Source of the DNA: Trematomus loennbergii
Taxonomy: Eukaryota > Chordata > Actinopteri > Perciformes > Nototheniidae
DNA length: 64,000 nt
Assembly: GCA_012861695.1 (NCBI GenBank)
Contig: JAAOOA010000060.1
Coordinates: 1,047,501-1,111,500, forward strand
Direction of reading: 5' to 3'
The notes beneath the pieces are model-generated. The model saw only the letters and a program-made list of their open reading frames with translations, ran no database searches and was not told where the DNA came from. The translations under genes and the position numbers were made by a program. Below, one piece after another: positions 46,700 through 59,480 of the stretch (the first letter of the stretch is position 1; every line of letters starts with the position of its first letter).

Positions 46700-48040
46700 G
46701 CAGCTGGCTGTGTGCGGTCTGATCTCTGATCTGAGATCTGTGTGGAGCTCTGCAGCAGGAGAGAGAGAGAGGCAGCCATCACTCAGCTGTCCACAGGAAG
46801 AGCAGCTGACAGAGGAGGAGCTGAAGGAGGTGCAGGATTCTGCAAACACTCACAACTGCTCTTTAAAATATTCTGATAGAATCTGGGAGGTTTTCAGATC
46901 GACACTGCTTTACAACGACTGACCTGTTGGTGTTATTTTCCTCAACATAATTTACTCATAGCAAGTCTGTCGGAAGTGTACACATGAATTACCAGGACAT
47001 AATATGATTTAAATGACCGTGATAATAACTTTTAGAATTCAATAAATTACGTTTTAGTGCCTGCCCAGTTTGGAATTTTTTTCTTTGCCATAAAATAAAT
47101 ATACAAGCTACTTCTGTAATGTACATGCTTTATGCTGTGTTATAATACAATTAATTCAATGTAGAAAACAGAAAAAGGGTGATTTGTAATCTGCTGTGGT
47201 CACTGTTAGAGGCTTTTTATTTCAGGACAATGCTGTAATGTCAGGCCTTTAACAACCTTGATCTTTGGTTGGTTTAACCTAATGTTGGCTTTGTTCTGGG
47301 AAAATATTAACTGTTATCAGGGATTTGGACATACAGTATACAGTGTGTCCGGTTGCATGTCTGCAGAATTTGCTGCAGACCCAATAACAACCGAAGGGCA
47401 GCCTGTAGCCTGAAAGGACAAACTCAGGACAGAAAAAACCCACAAGAGAACTGAGGCTCGCACTAACGCTCTATAAAAATGTAACTCCTGTCAAAGTGTT
47501 AACGTTTTTATGAACTCACAGCTTCTGCATCTAGATCAGGTCAGCAAACTTTACGATGAAAGAGTCATTTTGCCTCTCTCCCACCAAATTCCACCACTTG
47601 TCATTTTCCTTGGTATTACAAAGGGAAACACCAACTATATGTAGAGGAGAATACAAATACTCTATGAAAAAAACAACAACGCAGAACTCTGCAGGCCTAT
47701 TTGAGTCCTCCCCATACAGTATGTGGAATATAAATAAAATAAAAAGTAGCCGACTTTGAAATAAACAAATTGCTGCAGGATAATAGCTTAATAATAGTAA
47801 ACTTAAAAGGTAGTCTAGATTCTATTTAATTATGACTGTATGTTTCAGTGTGCTGTCTGTACAATATCCTTTAACTCACTGACACATCATGCTTGCGCTC
47901 AAGTTGTTTGGCTGTCAAAATATATATGTATATTTTTATATTTTTATTTTAGTGTCACAGTATCAGCTCGAACTCCAAGATAAGAGGTGTGCCATTCGTA
48001 AGATTGCCCGCTGTGCAACTAAACAGAAATAAAAATAACC
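46700..48040. other. No recognisable feature
   Basis: Apart from possible residual LINE 5' sequence just after 46693, this is unique AT-rich DNA without supported genes. Confidence 0.35.
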
Positions 48041-49075
48041 TGTTTATTTAGTGGGAATGCTAATACAGCATTCCAACTATATGTTATGCTACGGACAAAA
48101 TTCTTATTATTATTCCGCCGACTTATTTTGGCCCTCTTCTCCTCCCACATATTCAACATCGCAGAAACTCCGTTCAATCATCAAAACGTTCAGCTCCGTC
48201 GGGAATCGCAGGCTATTACTTTTATCATTCATAACTTTCATAATTCCAGAGATACATCCCATAATTCATCCATATTTAACATGGAAGTCAATGGAGACAT
48301 TCTTCAGACTTCAACAAATCTTCATGCGACTTCAACTGCTAACTGTTCATTCATACTTTCACTCAGAAACCTCATTCCAACTTTAAAATGTTACACATCT
48401 TTCTGACATTATTCGTGTAACACAACTTTTAAATCTGATTCTTACTTTTAGAGATATTAAACATTGTTCAGACCTTGGTAAAGAGGCTTTTCTTCAGATT
48501 TTAACATTAACTAGAGTGCGTGATGTCACAGCTAGAGTGGAGCAAATCTTGAAATTTGCCTTCATATATTTTTTAAAACTGCCATAATTCCCAAACCCTA
48601 CATTCCTGAGACATACTTTTTCATGACAAACGTAGGAAAACATCTCGTAGCTTGAAAAATTACAAATAATTAAGCAAAATAATTAAACAAAATGCCTCTT
48701 GAGGGCATGAAGTGACAAAAACGTTCAACATGTCTCCATTAAAGCCCATTGTAATTTCAGGCTGATATTCCTCACAGCAGCAGCCGCACACCTTTAGTTA
48801 AACTGCCAAAAAGGCCACATTATTAACCCGAAAGTACACAAAATTACACTTCAGATACTCAACTTCCTTGACATGCTTCACTTTTGAAATTTCACAGATA
48901 CTGTTATCGTTCTTCCACAAAACTTCACATGTAAGAGGTTTATCTCTCATTCAGAACAATGCAAACCTTTGATCTCTACAGAGCTCGTTAGCTCAACTAT
49001 AAACACCTGTGTAATGGAACACGATGATGTCATCACTCCAACTGACAGCAGTCAGTTCTAACTGTTCATGTCATA

Positions 49076-49076
<1 letters not shown>

Positions 49077-49119
<43 letters not shown>

Positions 49120-49138
49120 ACACACACACACACACACA

Positions 49139-49188
<50 letters not shown>

Positions 49189-49200
49189 ACACAACACACA

Positions 49201-49260
<60 letters not shown>
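49077..49260. repeat. Compound (CA)n/(CT)n microsatellite
   Basis: CA tract 49077-49139, CT tracts 49139-49187 and 49201-49255, separated by a CCACACAACACA stretch. It lies inside the hairpin-ended repeat. Confidence 0.97.
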
Positions 49261-49264
<4 letters not shown>

Positions 49265-50110
49265 GTTCCAAACGGCCCAAAACTTCACAGGTTTGGTAAC
49301 GATGCAGCCATCAACGCATCTAAGCGTAGTATGGGGTGTCATCAAATGCCGTTGCCATGGCGACAGACCACTCGCCATGAAACACGATGTCGCTGTAAGT
49401 CCAATGGACACGGTCCAATCGTCCCCCAATCTTCACTTGTATATCACCGGTCCATGCCTCAACAGCTCTACGCCAAATCTGAAATCTCACCATATGCCGT
49501 TTTCATCGCATCCTCATAAAACACGATGTCCCTTTAACTCCTATGAAAATGTTCAAAAAGTGCTCAAAATTCACATGTGTGCTAACAGTCCAGCCGTGAA
49601 GACATCTACGAGACAGTTTTGAGATTTCTTCAAATGCCGTTGCCATGGCAACACAATGCTCGCCATGAAACACGGTTTTTCTCATAACTTCAGTGAAAAT
49701 GCTTCAAACGGCCCAAAACTTCACAGGTTTGGTAACGATGCAGCCATCAACGCATCTAACCGTATTATGGGGTGTCATCAAATGCCATTGCCATGGCGAC
49801 AGACCACTCGCCATGAAGCACGATGTCGCTGTATGTCCAATGGACACGGTCCGATCGTCCTCCAAACTTCGCTTGTATATCACCGGTACAGCCCTCAACA
49901 GCTCTACGTCAATTGAGGTTTCTTCAAATGCCGTTGCCATGGTAACACAAGGCTCGCCATGAAACACGGTTTTCTCATAACTTCAGTGAAAATGCTCCAC
50001 AACAGCCCAAACTTCACAGGTTTGGTAACGATGCAGCCATCCACACATCTAAGCGTATTATGGGATGTCATCAAATGCCGTTGGCATGGCGACAGATCAT
50101 TCACCATCAA
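49260..50110. repeat. Tandem array, ~294- and ~437-bp units
   Basis: AACTTCACAGGTTTGGTAAC starts units at about 49280, 49717 and 50010. CCGTTGCCATGG and CTCGCCATGAA recur in each. The first unit carries an extra ~143 bp. Confidence 0.85.
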
Positions 50111-50294
50111 GTTAGTTCAAAAGTTTGCAGTTCAAATATTCTGCTGCTTTTCCAAGCCTTTTTACTTTCTTTTCTTCTCTCATCACACATTCAAGCCCCC
50201 AGTGTTCATGTCATTTCAATCTAATTATTCACTTTCTTCACATTACATTTCAGCATAGCAGTTTAGCGTCAGCTTTTCAGCATAAAGCATTCCC

Positions 50295-50870
50295 ACTAGC
50301 AATTTCTTCAGGAATTGCATTCTCTAGTTTTTATGTCATTTGTTGTAGAAGCTGCAAGGGCTGAAGATTGCTCTATCTTGCCCGGCAAAATCACCAATTT
50401 ACATTTTGTTGTCTTAATGTACATTTATATTTTTGGGGATTTTATATAAAAATAAAGGACAAAATAATAGATGTATTGAATCTAATCATGTGAAGAACTG
50501 ACACTGCTGCTGCTTCCAGCTCTGGCCCATCTCATTAAAGGGAAAATCAGAGGATACATAAGGCTGAGATTTGGCAACTGACACTTGCAACTCCCCCTCC
50601 TCTTCCTCCTCCCAGTCCATTCTCTCCCCACTAAGGGCCTCCTGTTGGCAGGTGACAGCTCAGTGGACGGGCCCCTTAGCTAGCTGGGGGGGGGGGGGGG
50701 GGCTGGGGTTTGTACAGAGCAAAGGGCCAAGTCGAGGGAGCCTCCCCCAGCTCCCCTCACCCCCACAGGGCGTAATGGTGTGGAGCGAGCCCCTTCACTC
50801 CTGCTGCGCTACAAGCATCAAAACCATGGACAGAGGCCTGCTCTCAGTGTTCCACTCTGCTACACAGGTG
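50295..50870. other. Unique DNA with a poly-G run
   Basis: No gene recognised. A homopolymer G tract of about 18 bases lies at 50685-50702. Confidence 0.4.
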
Positions 50871-50877
50871 CAGAAAC

Positions 50878-51041
<164 letters not shown>

Positions 51042-51246
51042 GGACTGCCACTCGTTGTCAAGAACATTGTGGAAGCACAGTAAGAGTTTCAGTTCCTCCG
51101 AGGAAAACATTGCAGTAGTTGTGTGTTTTATGTGTGTGTGAGTCCCTGACAGCGGGACAAGTTTGCGATGAAAACTTTAACCCTTGGGTTGTCTTCCTAT
51201 CAACTCCCGGTTTAACTGTTTATAAAGCATATAGTATAAATATTAA

Positions 51247-52058
51247 AGGGTCCACTGATCATAATTCCATTGTTGAGGTCTACTAGAATAGATTTATATT
51301 GTGCATTTTTCAAACTCACATTGGTTTCTCATACAGCATCTCTGTAAACTACGTGTATTCACTGAATTTCACTCTCTGCCTTTAACGGCTCGTTGTAGCT
51401 CCAATAGCTCCAGCCCCCACCCTCCCTGTGAGCACAGTGTGCTCTGATTGGTCGGGACGTTGTGAATCGCGCTGAGCTCCGTGGAGGTGTTGTTTCCTTG
51501 TTAGCGATACACAGCCAAACACAGCCAAACTCATCCTGAGCACACACAAAGTCACAGCCGAAGAAAACAATAAGTGTGGCTTGATATTGAGTAAGAAAAA
51601 GTTGATAAACGCTGTGAGAATGGGTCTGCAGAGAGAATTTCGCTGCGATCCCATCTGTCTGTTATCAGCCTGCAGCCAGGGAGGAGAAATCAGCTGAGCT
51701 GCCTGCTCCCTGCACACAGATGTGTGTGTGAGGAAGTCCGTGGATTGGTCAATTTCGAACAATCAGCGGGGCTTAACATAACGGCTCCGCAGACGTAACG
51801 TAACGGCTCCACGGATTGGTCCATTTAGTTCCGGGTACGGCTTGACATCATGCCGTACCCGGAACGAAATGGAAGAATCAAATGGACAATGACGTATCTC
51901 CAACGAGGCGTTTTGGGGAGGTATTTTCTGTGTTAGAGTTTTACTCGCTACAGGGTGTACTTTGAGGGTTTGTGACTCTGCACACCGTTTACATGCATAA
52001 AAACCTTCATAACACACAAGGGGACGGGTAATAACCGGAAAAGCATGACATGGGCCCT
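51247..52058. mobile_element. TTAA-flanked MITE (AGGGYCC ends)
   Basis: TTAA at 51243-51246 and 52059-52062 brackets ends AGGGTCC and, inverted, AGGGCCC. piggyBac and Kolobok elements both target TTAA; I cannot choose between them. It contains a 14-bp perfect inverted repeat at 51828-51865 and no transposase. Confidence 0.65.
51828..51865. repeat. 14-bp perfect inverted repeat in MITE
   Basis: GTTCCGGGTACGGC at 51828-51841 pairs exactly with 51852-51865 around a 10-nt loop; pairing extends imperfectly to 51821 and 51872. Confidence 0.8.
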
Positions 52059-52062
52059 TTAA

Positions 52063-53800
52063 CACAAATCTGTGTCACACCTATAAAGCCAATTTCATTA
52101 AGATTGAAGTTGTACTCTTCTTTTGAAATGTATGGTCAATATACCTAATTTACACTGAATCATAATCATATAATTATTTTTCTTCAGAAAACAGAGTATA
52201 CAAGCACACTGTTAATAACATAAAATAAACCTTTATCCCAACATAAAAACATTTGGAAAAACATTTGGAAACAGGACAACAGGAAGTTTCCTGGGTTTGA
52301 GTTAAAACAAGGAAGTGTAGTTGACCCTCTGTTACAAGTCTTTACCCGGCTGGAACTGCTGTCAAATAAAGTAATACCCCGCTGAGGGGGGGCAGCATCA
52401 GGGCCCCGCTCTGGGCTGATATTGGCCTTTGATAAAAAATCAGTTTGGGTCCGGCTGCTGTGGTCCATCCCTGATATATCCAGCCTGAACACAGATAGTC
52501 ATTTCATTCTTATTATTTTTTATATCAGATGTCGACGCAAAGAAAAAAAAGGGCGATGAGACTTTAGCACTTTGACTTTCATGCAGGATATACAAGTTTG
52601 TGTTGTAGCAGCAGTGGCGGAATGTAAGTAAGTACAGGGCACCTGATTTGTTAAAAATACTGTGATTCCGTCTATGATTTTATTTCTGCTTTGTGAGCTA
52701 TATTGTTCTGTAATTGATTTAAAGGTCTAATCCAAGAGTAACAGAAGTAATCAGATAACATTACTTTTATATTGTGAGACTTGGATAAGATTATATTTAA
52801 CAGGCAAAAATACATTTTTTAGTACGTTTGCCTTTAATCTCTCCCTGCAACCGTCACTGTGATGTATTTCCCTACCATAAACACACCACAATCATAGATC
52901 ATTTTCCATAAAAACTTACCATAGATGTCATGTACAGACATTGTAAAAATAAATAACCGAAGTGTTTGTATTGAACGTTTGAAACCATAATAATGAAAAA
53001 GTCTGCTGGGTATATTCAGATCATAAACACCTAATGAGACTCAAATTACCCAACAATGAAGGGGAATTGTTTTTGAATTGGCATGAACTGCGTTATACCT
53101 TATTGGAATATACAATGAAAAAGGAAAAAAAGGTTGCTTATTTGAATTGAAAGTCAATATATGTGTCTCTCAGCGCTCAGTATAAAGGCATCCAGTTGTT
53201 AAGGGTTTATTTCCTTCACTATCAAAACGATAAAATGATTTGTTGGCCTTCAAAAGTCTAAAGCACCTTAGTCGAAATCAAAATCCTGAAGTCATAAAGG
53301 TAGTGCCAACAATAATTTCATCATACTGCAATCAATAAACCAATTACATTTCTTAACACAAGGATGTGCTACAATTCCAGAGAAATATGAGACATTCATG
53401 TCTGAATATGCAACAGAAAAACTGAGATAACTTACTTTTAAAAACCTCTTGCAATTAAAATGGAATCTTAAACAGCTCTAACAGGCCTGCTGTTTAGCCC
53501 ACTCTCCTTATAAACAGATCCACAGACTCTTTAGTTAACTCTGTGTTTGACATAATGCACAAAGCTCATGTTCAAATATGTCTAAACTGGATGCAATTCA
53601 GCTAACAGCGAAACACTTCAAGTTGTATTCTTAATTATTTTATCCGTTTGGTATGTCATCATATGTTTCTGCCGTCTCTTTCTTGTTTTGAAATAAAAAG
53701 AGAAATTAGGTAAGAAATGTGTCAGAGATCAGGATCTGATCCATGTGTAACGTGTTTCCGGCGCCGTGCGAGTGGCAGCCTTTTAACTTCGTTTTTTTAC
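52063..53800. other. No gene; short TE-like start at 52613
   Basis: CAGTGGCGGAATGTAAGTAA at about 52613 resembles the repeat at 35940. The rest is unique AT-rich sequence. Confidence 0.4.
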
Positions 53801-53804
53801 CATA

Positions 53805-54449
53805 AGGCGCGTTCACACCGGAGTACTTTTCCCCGTACTTTTCCCGTTTAGTTCCGTTAGTGCCAGGAATTTTGCGCTCACACCAAAAAGAGTACTTAGT
53901 GCCGGGAACTTTTACCCCCATGTTTAGTGCCTGCTAGAGAGGTGGGACTATCCTGGGGAGAAAAAAGTACCAATTTCTGATTGGCTGGGCGAATTGCAAA
54001 CCACGCCCCGTAAAACTCTGAAAAGTTTTGTGAAGCCGCCATTGTATTTGCTGGCATTAGCATTATTAGCATTAGCATTAGCCCGCGCACCAACGGAGAG
54101 AGAATAACTTATGGCAACACAAAAGAAAACATGGGAGCGGTGGAGTGATGAGGAGGTGTCGGCGTTCTGGCGATTTACTCGGAAGGCTTCTACTGAAGCC
54201 AGTCCCCAACTCCGGGGACTTCCGGCCGGGGACTTCGGGTGGCAGTATACGCTGTGAAGTGGTTTGCGGCCTGCCAGTAAACCCAAAGCAGAAGAAGAAG
54301 AAGTGACGTCAGCGGCTTCATTTGCGTAATCTTACCTCAGGGAACTTATTCCGGTGTGAACGATCTGTACTTAGTTCCATGGGGGTACTAAGTGCTGGCA
54401 CTAAGTGCTGGGCACTAAGTACAGAAAAGTACTTGGTGTGAAAGTGGCT
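53805..54449. mobile_element. Harbinger-like MITE with short SANT-like ORF
   Basis: Left end AGGCGCGTTCACACCGG, right end inverted AGCCACTTTCACACCAAG; ATA flanks both ends (53802-53804, 54450-54452). AGTACTTAGTGCC-type subterminal repeats occur on both sides. The three-base duplication and the nature of its ORF fit PIF/Harbinger. Confidence 0.6.
54111..54257 (+). pseudogene. 48-codon ORF with Myb/SANT-like start
   Basis: ATG at 54111 opens MATQKKTWERWSDEEVSAFW, then RFTRKASTEASPQLRG, and stops at 54255. W-x-D-E-E-V is the typical first-helix pattern of Myb/SANT or trihelix domains, and PIF/Harbinger elements are known to carry a Myb-like DNA-binding protein besides the transposase. The domain is cut after one helix, so it is most likely a truncated remnant of that second gene. 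Confidence 0.45.
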
Positions 54450-54542
54450 ATAGTGTACTTATCTGTTATTTTTTTTGTTTTTTTAACTTAATGTGTTTTT
54501 ATTAGTAATAAAGTGTGCCTACTTTTTATTCAATATGTAACT

Positions 54543-54870
54543 CAATCAATCAATCAATGTTTATTTATATAGCACAATATCACAAATGTTACATTTGTCT
54601 CAGTGGACTTCACAGTTTGTACAGAATATCAGTATGACAATACGACACCCTCTGTCCTTAAACCCTCACATCGTACAAGGAAACACTTCCAGAGAAACCC
54701 ACAGTTTAAAGGGGAACATGGGAGAAACCTCAGGGAGAGCAACAGAGGAGGGATCCCTCTCCCAGGACGGACAGATGTGCAATAGATGCCGTGTGTAAAT
54801 CGAAAAGATAATACATTTACAACATAGGTAGACCAAATGTTTGGAAATGCATGTGTCTATAATAATAAGA
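54543..54870 (-). mobile_element. LINE 3' fragment, (CAAT)n tail, young copy
   Basis: Nearly identical to 42036-42330 (TTTGTACAGAATATCAGTAT and GAGAGCAACAGAGGAGGGAT). Strong 5' truncation leaves only the 3' UTR. Confidence 0.85.
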
Positions 54871-54874
54871 ACTC

Positions 54875-55500
54875 TACTCTTTTGAATTAATCTGCACTAA
54901 ATGTCCCCGTTGCAGGAGGAATAAAGGAATTCTGATTCAAATGTATAAAAGTCAAAAGAAGTAATGAAAGAAAAAGTGTTCTGCTGAGGTGGGGGTGGAG
55001 GCCCGGGGCCTGCTGTGGTCGGGGTGACACTGCCACCTAGAGGCACACACACTGCTGAGAGAGGAGGACGGAGTGCATCACACCTAGAGACAATGAAGGG
55101 GAACATAAACTACACAAAAATAATGATTGTTATAAGTCAAGATGAACACAGGTTAGCTGAAGAGTCAGGTAACTGAGGAGATCCAGCATCCATTCAAAGA
55201 ACTTAATAAAATCCTTTGTCCAAAAATGATCATTGCTCTCCACTGTAAAACTCATTTAAGTATGCACTATTCTTAATGTCAGGGACTGTGTGGATATCCC
55301 ATAAGGGCACATGACAGACACATAATGGAGTCATGGAGCAGGAATGATTTGCTGCTGATAATCATGATAAACATGAATCCTCTCTCTCCTCTGAGCGCTG
55401 TGTAATGACTCCGCTTAATTTCTCGGGGGAGAAACAGTAATAAGTGATCATTGACAAAAGGATTGCTGTAGAGACGCTCACATTATCTCTGCATGGCTGC
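54875..55500. other. No recognisable feature
   Basis: Unique sequence without supported genes. Confidence 0.4.
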
Positions 55501-55504
55501 ACCT

Positions 55505-55790
<286 letters not shown>

Positions 55791-55969
55791 TTGGAGCTAG
55801 CTGAATCAAACACACCTTGAGAAAACATCAATCACTTTTGTAAGCATTGAATGATTTGTATCAAATATGAGTGAGTCTGAAGTCTAAGAAAACAAATATG
55901 GCCATCTGTCTTCAGTATGCATTATGCAATATACAACACACACAATACACACTGGATCATATGTATGCA

Positions 55970-55973
<4 letters not shown>

Positions 55974-56051
<78 letters not shown>
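55974..56051. repeat. (TG)n microsatellite
   Basis: Pure TG tract ending GTATGT. Confidence 0.96.
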
Positions 56052-56054
<3 letters not shown>

Positions 56055-56059
56055 TTAAA

Positions 56060-57320
56060 ACTTGAATTAAAAGAAACGTGTAAAGGGGATTCATAAAACA
56101 CAAGAAGACATGTCTGCTTTCACCTGTGTGTCATAACACAACAGGGAGGCTGATGGGTGATCGTAGCAATGCAGGTCACTGAGAGTAAAGCTGTTAACAC
56201 AATGGAACAAACAAATCCTTCAACTGCAGTGAGAAGAATCTGAAATCAGCTGAGACTGAAAGTCGTATTAGAGTCTCTGTCACAGGACAAATGCATGTTT
56301 ATAAGTCTCATCAAAAGTCAAAGAGAGACCTAAAGATGGGCCAACAGCGAACACTCATGTAAATGAAATCATTCCTCATACCTCTGTATTTATTTTACAA
56401 ATGTTATAACTTTTCTGCTTACACATTATAATGTGTGCAAAAATAATCTGTTAAAAAAATAGTTTAATGAAAATCAAACAAAAAAGTTATCTCTTATTAC
56501 ATGTCTAAGATGAATAATCAACTCTGATTCGTCAATTTCAACGTCTGTTATTTCTTGATAGAAGACCGCTGCTATGGACACTTTGTTACACTGATTGATT
56601 TAACATTGTCAGGCCCAAAGAAACCCATTGATTTTCTGCATTTTTTTTATATCGGAAGAAAAAAGGTCAAATGTAAAGTTCTTCTCCTCACACTCGCCCT
56701 TCCTCTCCTTTAATTGTCGCTGCCTTGTTTACAGTCCAGAGGAACCCGCCTGGCATTTGGCTTTCTTAATTAAAGTAAAAATGTTCTGACTTTTTAATGC
56801 AACAAAGGATTGATATTTATTGGTTCAATAGTATCTGGGTTTATATTTAAAGACCATGAAATTATACAGTATGGTAATTAACTTTACATTCAAATGTTGA
56901 CATTTAAAGTACGGTTCAGTCAATATGAATAATTTGTGACTGGATAGTGCAGACTTTAGTTTATTAGAACTGCAAAGTATGCAAAAGTCGTGTAGAGTCA
57001 CCCCAAAATAAAATGCAAACACAACAAGTCTGAGGCATAAGTCATCTAACTTATGAATGCAGAACAATGTCACAGTGAACATACAAGAGCTCCATGGACA
57101 GCACTACATATCAAACGGGGACTGTGCAGCTCAGGGGACATTCTTTTCTACTCGCTTTCATATCTTTGACTCTATATTAACAAATGAGCAAACCAATATC
57201 CAACATCAATATCATTACCAACATGATCAGCTCGGTCTCATTACTGAACCAATCTTTTTTACCCACAACTGCCCTGTGTCCTACATAACTGTGTCGTTAT
57301 TAATCATACCTTAAATATAC
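56060..57320. other. Unique DNA, low-repeat stretch 56640-56790
   Basis: No gene recognised. 56640-56790 is non-repetitive with CTCCTTTAATTGTCGC and TTTCTTAATTAAAG; a possible conserved noncoding element. Confidence 0.3.
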
Positions 57321-57323
57321 CCT

Positions 57324-57497
<174 letters not shown>

Positions 57498-57499
57498 CT

Positions 57500-59130
57500 G
57501 CCCAGGGGAAATCAGGGTGTCTCACATGGCACTGGCCTGCTGCCGTGGCGATCATTAGGTGTTGGATTAAAGCAAACAGTGGATGGCGGGTCTGGTTCTG
57601 GTCATCGGGGAGATTTAAGCTACAGACGGACCTTCATTACTGGCAGCAGTGATAATTAATATGAGTGTGGTATATGTATAACACAGAGACAAAATACTTC
57701 TGCCTTTATCAGGGTACAGAATGCAGCCATAATGGAAACTAGAAATGAGTCCCGTCACTGCATGAAAGTATTGTCCCTCTGTTATGATAGCAGCGCTGTG
57801 AGAGAGTGTTTGGACACACATCCAGACAGGAATCAACAACATCACACACCCAGGACACTTTTTTAGACAAGTTATAATTAAATATGACTTGATACAGGCC
57901 TTCAGTAAAATAAAGTGTACTGTGACAACATCTGACATGATAATGCACACTTGTAGTGCAGGGTCCATATTTAAAAGAAACCACTACTTAAAACGCCATG
58001 CAATCTTTTGAAGACAACTGGCAGGGTTTTTGTTGAATTGTATGGTGAGGGATTTCATATTTTTGGGTCATAATGGTGAAAAGGGACAAATGAAACACAT
58101 TTTTTCTTAGGAAATCCGGACCTCTGTATTAGCCTGTTTTGCACGATGTTGGGTGACTGCAGAGATTGAGGTGAAACAGTTAAATGTAATTGTATATATT
58201 TATTTTCGTGGCTCCAGTGATGTTTTCATAAAGAATACCAATGAATGGAATGGAAGTGAAACACACAGGTCCTGCAGCTGGTTGAGACGAGGCAGGATTG
58301 TGTTGATTGATAACCCTGCTTCAATTCACATTATTACCTTATTCTGAATCTTTAATAACAATGTCAAATGTTACGTTTTTTTTAAAGTATAATACTACCA
58401 ATTATGTATAAGTAAATAAAAAACAGGAAAATGTCATGTCAAAACAAAAGAACTCCAGGAAATGAAGGTATTAATATAAAAAGCTTCCATTAAATCCCTT
58501 GGAAGAGATAACAGCGGAGCAGTGAGCAGCTCCTCAGGCTGACTGAAGCTGGCATTTAGCCCCGACCAGCTCTCATCATTAGTGTGTTTTTCTCCGGCGA
58601 ACTATGAAAATAACTCTCATTTTCTTGTTTCTCTCCATTGTCACGGACAATACTTAGCCTAAAGAAGAATCTGCTGCTCTCTCTCTCACTCGCTCTCCGT
58701 ACTGTGACCCAGTGTGGGCTGACCCTGACATTTCTCTCCTCTAGTGCTCTTTAAATGGGCTGCAGGGCAACTGGAGTCTTGTATGGCTCCACAGGCAGCC
58801 ATTATGAGGCAAAGAGCAAAACCAGAGGGCAAGGCGAGACATTAGCTCTCCTTCCAGGCTCTCTCTCTGTCTCTCACACACACACACGCAGTTACTCATG
58901 TAATTTACGCTATTATGTAGCTCTATATTGGAGAGAAGGTGGGGTGGGGGGATTATTCTTATCACCACAGGTGCTGGAAGCCCATTATTGTGCTGAAGCA
59001 GCTCGTGAGCGTAAAGTTTCAGCCGCTCCTTGCTTTACCTTCCCCACAGCCTCATCCTCACATCTTTTAACTTTATTGTTCTTCCTTTAAAAAACGCTTT
59101 TGAGTGTTCATCATTTGTCCATTTCTTATA
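57500..59130. other. Unique DNA, candidate noncoding element 58495-58640
   Basis: No coding feature. 58495-58640 (GCATTTAGCCCCGACCAGCT, CTCATCATTAGTGTG) is non-repetitive and looks constrained by eye only. Confidence 0.3.
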
Positions 59131-59138
59131 TTGAAAGG

Positions 59139-59472
59139 TAGGGCTGTGCGATTATAGCAAAAATCCTAATCACGATTATTTTGGTCAATAATTGATATCA
59201 CGATTATTAAAAACGATTATCCATTTACTTTGAAAACATCCATTTATTGAAACAAAAATGTGAACAGTATGTTTTTAACAGTTGATTACCCTGAACTTTA
59301 AGTATAATTCAACTGAAAAACCAAAAAAAAAAAAATAAAAAAATAATAATAATTACTTTTTTTTTTTTTTTTATAAAAATAATAATCGTTTTATTTCGAT
59401 TACGTTGTTTTCGTAATCGTTGCAAGCCATAATCGTAATCGCGATTAAAATACGATTAATTGCACAGCCCTA
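59139..59472. mobile_element. hAT MITE, TAGGGCTGTGC ends, 8-bp TSD
   Basis: Left end TAGGGCTGTGCGATTAT, right end GCACAGCCCTA. A perfect 8-bp duplication TTGAAAGG flanks it at 59131-59138 and 59473-59480. The 334-bp body is dominated by CGATTA motifs on both strands plus an A/T-homopolymer centre. Confidence 0.9.
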
Positions 59473-59480
59473 TTGAAAGG

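Larger units (their letters stand above)
48051..50294. mobile_element. Hairpin-ended repeat (TAGTGGGAATGCT ends)
   Basis: The left end TAGTGGGAATGCT is mirrored by AGCATTCCCACTA near 50294. Just inside the left end GGAATGCT-AATAC-AGCATTCC forms a terminal hairpin. The interior has AGTCAATGGAGACATTCTTC, a (CA)n/(CT)n block and a tandem array at 49260-50110. No transposase or target duplication is recognised. I know similar repeats in fish by sight but not the family name. Confidence 0.6.

Noticed and set aside
49260..50110. Regular direct repeats reminiscent of a repeat array or CRISPR
   Set aside because: Units are hundreds of bases long with diverged, non-spacer-like content, in a eukaryotic genome; a tandem repeat inside a transposon.
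48051..50294. TAGTG/CACTA termini suggesting a CACTA (EnSpm) transposon
   Set aside because: Orientation is reversed (element starts TAGTG and ends CACTA), and no 3-bp duplication is seen.
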